From positions 1 through 64,000 of the forward strand of contig NZ_PVTR01000017.1 of assembly GCF_003003005.1 (NCBI RefSeq): DNA of 64,000 nt. Direction: 5' to 3'. The stretch comes from Mongoliibacter ruber (GTDB taxonomy: Bacteria; Bacteroidota; Bacteroidia; Cytophagales; Cyclobacteriaceae). The notes under the pieces were generated by a model, which saw nothing but the letters and a program-made list of their open reading frames with translations, ran no database searches and was not told the DNA's origin. Below are positions 63,845 through 64,000 of the stretch, piece by piece. Position numbers and translations under genes: made by a program. The stretch's first letter is position 1; each line of letters opens with the position of its first letter.

Positions 63845-64000
63845 TTAGTTGTTTTTTACCACAATAGTACCTGCAATGGTGTCGTGAAGGGCTTGCTTTT
63901 TGGTAGTCCAAAGAGGCATTAAGTAGCCAATTCCTAAAATGAGATAGGAAAGAATACGACTTAATTCCCGTCCCCAAATCTGCCCAATACTAAGGTTTTG
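63845..64000 (-). CDS. RDD-family membrane protein, C-terminal part
   Basis: The last 51 codons of a gene that begins beyond the window. A hydrophobic helix (ILSYLILGIGYLMPLW) and the ending TTKKQALHDTIAGTIVVK fit RDD-family proteins, whose C-terminus typically reads KKQ-x-LHD-x-x-A-G-T-x-V-V. It precedes the Ser/Thr kinase with only four bases between and is probably in the same operon. Confidence 0.85.
   Translation of the reverse strand, partial: QNLSIGQIWGRELSRILSYLILGIGYLMPLWTTKKQALHDTIAGTIVVKNN

Overview
The window reads as chromosome of an AT-rich member of the Bacteroidota, most likely the Cytophagales (a Cyclobacteriaceae-like genome is my best guess, from general gene content rather than any marker gene). 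Supporting signs: AT-rich leaders without clear Shine-Dalgarno sequences, many short-signal lipoproteins, LytTR regulators next to TPR-type sensor kinases, a Reg_prop/Y_Y_Y propeller kinase, DUF6090 and DUF4236 proteins, and abundant short palindromic repeats. No rRNA, tRNA or CRISPR array was recognised.

Layout. 1-659 is a four-copy tandem repeat. 660-5933 is a minus-strand housekeeping block (rsmA, mgtE, a 2-hydroxyacid dehydrogenase, myo-inositol oxygenase, greA, HIT protein), divergent from pdxA (6135-7166). 7167-9228 is gene-free and packed with repeats, including a duplicated block of about 590 bp and a 16-unit octamer array. 9229-21504 carries a DUF1080 protein, an outer-membrane protein, a LytS-type kinase with its LytTR regulator, small envelope proteins, then a second TPR kinase/LytTR regulator pair divergent from a secreted TPR protein, and a RidA protein. 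21722-36472 is mixed metabolism: M20 amidohydrolase, MBL hydrolase, esterases, DUF3891, a third TPR kinase, an epimerase, a sterol desaturase-like protein, P1 peptidase and an SDR, with gene remnants at 31067-31237 and 32608-32748. 36507-39341 is a repeat island: two near-identical IS200/REP-type transposase units, a third unit reduced to a stub, and a lipoprotein gene cut short at its edge. 39564-45184 has a permease, a sulfatase, a DUF4440-type protein and two and a half DUF6090 genes. 45459-57857 is a signalling region: an NTF2-like secreted protein, a stand-alone receiver, a 2173-residue kinase with nine tandem sensory modules, a small secreted protein, and a 1286-residue double-propeller kinase. 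58111-60922 holds small envelope proteins, a Crp/Fnr regulator and a haloalkane-dehalogenase-like hydrolase. From 61173 to the right end an RDD/Ser-Thr kinase/PP2C phosphatase operon runs on the minus strand.

Two themes tie the window together. First, a palindromic operator-like motif, GGAC-N17-GTCC, stands 65-95 bp before the start codon at four loci and in a three-half-site array at a fifth. One copy sits in the divergent promoter of the second LytTR two-component pair, so that regulator is the natural candidate to bind it. Another copy precedes the receiver and giant kinase. Second, short mobile palindromes and degenerate microsatellites occur inside reading frames as well as between genes, repeatedly in the same variable places of two sensor kinases and at the start of DUF6090 genes.
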